64,000 nucleotides of DNA, taken from contig NZ_BMZM01000004.1 in assembly GCF_014652795.1 (NCBI RefSeq), forward strand, positions 1-64,000, read 5' to 3'. The translations under genes and the position numbers were made by a program. Origin of the DNA: Kushneria pakistanensis. Its GTDB lineage: Bacteria; Pseudomonadota; Gammaproteobacteria; Pseudomonadales; Halomonadaceae. Below, one piece after another: positions 61,431 to 64,000 of this stretch (within the stretch, counting starts at the first letter, position 1; the number at the start of each line of letters is the position of its first letter). The notes below the pieces were generated by a model. That model searched no databases. It was not told the DNA's origin and saw only the letters and a program-made list of their open reading frames with translations.

Positions 61431-63134
61431 TTACTGATGCGCTTGAGTGGTATCGGCCTCACGTGCGTTCTGCCCGGGGTTTTGTGCGGTATAAAACGCC
61501 ACTTTCGTCAGCGGGTGCAGCGGCCTGCGCCCTCGTACGCTGTCGGCCAGCTTTTCGGCCATCATGATGGTGGTGGCGTTCAGGTTGCCGGTGACGATCA
61601 CGGGCATGAGTGAAGCGTCGATCACGCGCAGACCTTCCATGCCATGCACGCGCCCCTGGCCATCGACCACGGCGTCCGGGCCTTCGCCCATGCGGCAGGT
61701 GCCGCAGGGGTGATAGGCTGTTTCAGCGTGATTGCGTACGAACTCATCGAGCTGCTCATCGGTCTGGACGTCGGGGCCGGGCGCGATTTCGCGGCCACGG
61801 TACGCATCCAGCGCCGGCTGTTCGATGATGCGACGTGTGACGCGAATGGCGTCACGAAACTCTTCCCAGTCTCGCGTCTCGCTCATGTAGTTGAAGAGGA
61901 TGCTGGGCGGCTCGTCCGGATTGCGCGATTTGATCTTGACGCGCCCCCGGCTTTTCGAGCGCATGGAACCCACGTGGGCCTGGAAGCCATGAGCATCCAC
62001 GGCACTCTTGCCGTTGTAGCTGATGGCACAGGGCAGAAAGTGATACTGCAGATTGGGCCAGGATTCGCCCTCATCGGTACGAATGAAGCCGCCGGCCTCG
62101 AACTGATTGCTGGCGCCAATGCCTTTGCCCTGAAACAGCCACTCGGCGCCAATCTTCGGCTGGTTGTACCACTTCAGCGCCGAGTAGAGCGTAATGGGCT
62201 GCTTGCACTCGTACTGAATGTACATCTCCAGGTGATCCTGCAGGTTCTTGCCCACGCCCGGCAGCGCGTGCACCAGGTCAATGTTCATTTCTTCAAACCA
62301 TTCAGGATCACCCACCCCTGAGCGCTGCAGAATGGCCGGTGAGGCGATGGCGCCAGCACACAGCAGCACTTCGCGGCGGGCATGGACCTTTTGGCTCTGG
62401 CCCCGGCGAGCATAGGCCACCCCTGTGGCCCGTTTGCCCTCGAACAGGATGCGATCGGTGACGGCATGCGTTTCAATCGTCAGATTGGGGCGATGGCGGG
62501 CCATATCGAGATAGCCTCGCGCCGTCGAGGAACGCCGCCCATCAGGCGTGGTGGTGCGATCCATCGGCCCGAAACCTTCCTGTCTGTAGCCGTTGAGATC
62601 GTCGGTTTCACCATAGCCCGCCTGTTTGCCGGCCTCGATAAAGGCGCGGTTGAGCGGATTGGTGGTCGGTTTGGGGGTGGCCACCTGCACCGGACCATGA
62701 TCGCCGTGATAGTCGTTGCCGCCGATATCGCGGGTCTCGGCCTTCTTGTAATAGGGCAGGCAGTGGGCATAGCCCCAGTCGTCAAGGCCAGGCAGTTCGG
62801 CCCAGCCTTCCAGATCCATGGCATTGCCGCGGATATAGCACATGCCGTTGATCAGCGATGAGCCTCCCAGACCCTTGCCGCGACCACACTCCATGCGCCG
62901 GTGATTCATGTAGGGCTCTGGATCGGTTTCAAAGGCCCAGTTGTAGCGTTTACCCTGCAGCGGATAGGCCAGCGCTGCCGGCATCTGGGTGCGAAAATCC
63001 AGTCGATAGTCCGGACCCCCGGCTTCCAGCAGCAGCACGGTGACGTCGTCGTCTTCGGTCAGGCGCGCCGCCAGAACGTTGCCGGCCGAGCCGGCACCGA
63101 TAATGATGTAGTCATATTCACGCATGTCAGCCAT
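61431..63134 (-). CDS. betA: Choline dehydrogenase BetA
   Basis: Membrane-associated FAD enzyme oxidising choline to betaine aldehyde, and partly on to glycine betaine, an osmoprotectant. The 567-residue GMC protein has the FAD motif [18 protein letters not shown], then [20 protein letters not shown], and the catalytic His in HPCGTCRMG and the Asn in [15 protein letters not shown]. Start at ATG 63134, nine bases after AGGAGG; an ATG at 63125 is also in frame. It follows betB by 81 bases on the same strand, as in bet operons. Confidence 0.94.
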   Translation of the reverse strand: MADMREYDYIIIGAGSAGNVLAARLTEDDDVTVLLLEAGGPDYRLDFRTQMPAALAYPLQGKRYNWAFETDPEPYMNHRRMECGRGKGLGGSSLINGMCYIRGNAMDLEGWAELPGLDDWGYAHCLPYYKKAETRDIGGNDYHGDHGPVQVATPKPTTNPLNRAFIEAGKQAGYGETDDLNGYRQEGFGPMDRTTTPDGRRSSTARGYLDMARHRPNLTIETHAVTDRILFEGKRATGVAYARRGQSQKVHARREVLLCAGAIASPAILQRSGVGDPEWFEEMNIDLVHALPGVGKNLQDHLEMYIQYECKQPITLYSALKWYNQPKIGAEWLFQGKGIGASNQFEAGGFIRTDEGESWPNLQYHFLPCAISYNGKSAVDAHGFQAHVGSMRSKSRGRVKIKSRNPDEPPSILFNYMSETRDWEEFRDAIRVTRRIIEQPALDAYRGREIAPGPDVQTDEQLDEFVRNHAETAYHPCGTCRMGEGPDAVVDGQGRVHGMEGLRVIDASLMPVIVTGNLNATTIMMAEKLADSVRGRRPLHPLTKVAFYTAQNPGQNAREADTTQAHQ

Positions 63135-63215
63135 CAAACAGGCCCTCCTGACAGGTCATGGGCCGGGTATCGAAAAGCTTCTCGATATCCGCCGAGGCAC
63201 CACGAAAAGCGATGA

Positions 63216-64000
63216 TCAAAAGGCCGATTCAAAGGGGCCCATCTCGATCTGCACGGATTTGACCCTTGTGTAGTGCGCAAGCGTCACCAGGCCGTTTTCA
63301 CGGCCCACGCCGGACTGCTTGTAGCCGCCAACCGGCATTTGTGCCGGGCTGTCGCCCCAGGTATTGACCCAGCAGATGCCGGCTTCGAGCTGATGGACCA
63401 CGCGATGCGCGCGGTTAAGCCCTTCGGTGAAAATCCCGGCGGCCAGGCCATAGTCGGTATCGTTGGCACGACGAATGACTTCCTCTTCGTCATCAAAGGC
63501 GAGGATCGACATGACGGGGCCGAAAATTTCTTCTGTCACGATGCGCATGTCGTCACGGCAGTCGGTAAAGATGGTGGGCGCCACAAAGGCCCCCTTGCCG
63601 AAGTCACCTTCCGTCATGCGCGCCCCACCTGCCAGCAGGCGCGCGCCATCCTGCTTGCCGGCTTCCAGATAGCCGCAAACCTTCTCCAGATGCTCGAAAC
63701 TGACCAGCGGGCCGAAGTTGGTGGCCGGGTCCAGCGGGTCACCGGCCTTCACGCGCTCGATGCGCTCGAGCAGCTTCGCTTCAAAGGCTTCCTTGACGGA
63801 GCGTTCCACGAACACGCGCGTACCGTTGGTGCAGACCTGGCCGGTGGAGTAGAAGTTGGCCATCATGGCGCCATCGGCAGCACGATCAAGGTCGGCATCG
63901 GCAAAGACGAGCAGGGGAGACTTGCCTCCCAGCTCCATGGTGACTTCCTTCAGTGAGGAGGAGGCCGAAGATGCCATGACCTTCTTGCCGGTACCCACTT
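63216..64000 (-). CDS. betB: Betaine aldehyde dehydrogenase BetB (partial, 5' end beyond window)
   Basis: NAD(P)-dependent aldehyde dehydrogenase oxidising betaine aldehyde to glycine betaine. Only the C-terminal 260 or so residues are in the window: the [11 protein letters not shown] cofactor region, catalytic Glu in [13 protein letters not shown], catalytic Cys in [28 protein letters not shown] and the end [30 protein letters not shown]. The frame is open to the last base, so the gene continues to the right. It would precede betA in a betIBA-like operon; betI and betT, if present, lie outside. Confidence 0.93.
   Translation of the reverse strand, partial: VGTGKKVMASSASSSLKEVTMELGGKSPLLVFADADLDRAADGAMMANFYSTGQVCTNGTRVFVERSVKEAFEAKLLERIERVKAGDPLDPATNFGPLVSFEHLEKVCGYLEAGKQDGARLLAGGARMTEGDFGKGAFVAPTIFTDCRDDMRIVTEEIFGPVMSILAFDDEEEVIRRANDTDYGLAAGIFTEGLNRAHRVVHQLEAGICWVNTWGDSPAQMPVGGYKQSGVGRENGLVTLAHYTRVKSVQIEMGPFESAF

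Noticed and set aside
63135-63215. Near-palindrome around AAGCTT between betB and betA (about 63167-63187)
   Set aside because: Imperfect, with no U-run; betB and betA are expected to be co-transcribed, so I do not call it a terminator or operator.

Overview
The window looks like a chromosomal stretch from a moderately halophilic gammaproteobacterium of the Halomonadaceae (Halomonas/Kushneria-like). This is inferred from the GC-rich sequence, from gammaproteobacterial housekeeping blocks in their usual order (miaB-ybeZ-ybeY-corC-lnt; ybeL/leuS-lptE-holA; rpe, gph and trp genes; ugpBAECQ; mdtABC) and from a betB-betA choline-to-glycine-betaine module at the right edge. I see no rRNA, tRNA, CRISPR array, insertion sequence or prophage. 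Genes are densely packed and all major reading frames are intact, except betB, which runs off the right edge.

Left part (1-25.5 kb): rlmM and tusA; a conserved unknown and a MATE exporter; epmC (EF-P hydroxylase); tatD followed by a DnaQ-fold protein that has lost catalytic acids; the ABC-F ATPase uup; a universal stress protein; slyA; the envelope/replication cluster leuS-lptE-holA with a DUF5924/DUF2914 membrane protein where E. coli has nadD; a YbeL-type zinc ribbon protein; an MHS-type MFS transporter; then miaB, ybeZ, ybeY, corC, lnt and a YdcF-type protein on the minus strand; and a small plus-strand group (DUF1820, SH3/coiled-coil membrane protein, tpm).

Middle part (25.5-46 kb): sbp-cysT-cysW-cysA sulfate uptake with ggt upstream; a 58-residue small gene; rpe and a GIY-YIG protein; a three-subunit periplasmic gluconate-type dehydrogenase (Tat-exported small subunit, tri-haem cytochrome c, GMC flavoprotein); opposite it a 2-ketogluconate reductase and a KguE-like isomerase; type II NADH dehydrogenase; gph; and trpE, trpG, trpD, trpC with a short Trp-codon leader ahead of trpE.

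Right part (46-64 kb): ugpBAECQ for glycerol-3-phosphate uptake with a good Pho box; a divergent GNAT-like gene; the mdtABC RND efflux operon; edd (Entner-Doudoroff dehydratase) with a HexR-type palindrome; and betB-betA.

The sugar-acid genes form a theme. The periplasmic dehydrogenase would oxidise gluconate and feed electrons to the respiratory chain, the reductase would recover ketogluconate in the cytoplasm, and Edd would carry 6-phosphogluconate into the Entner-Doudoroff route. The most informative regulatory signals are the trp leader, the Pho box and the HexR-like site; the most unusual protein is the degenerate exonuclease-fold protein encoded behind tatD.
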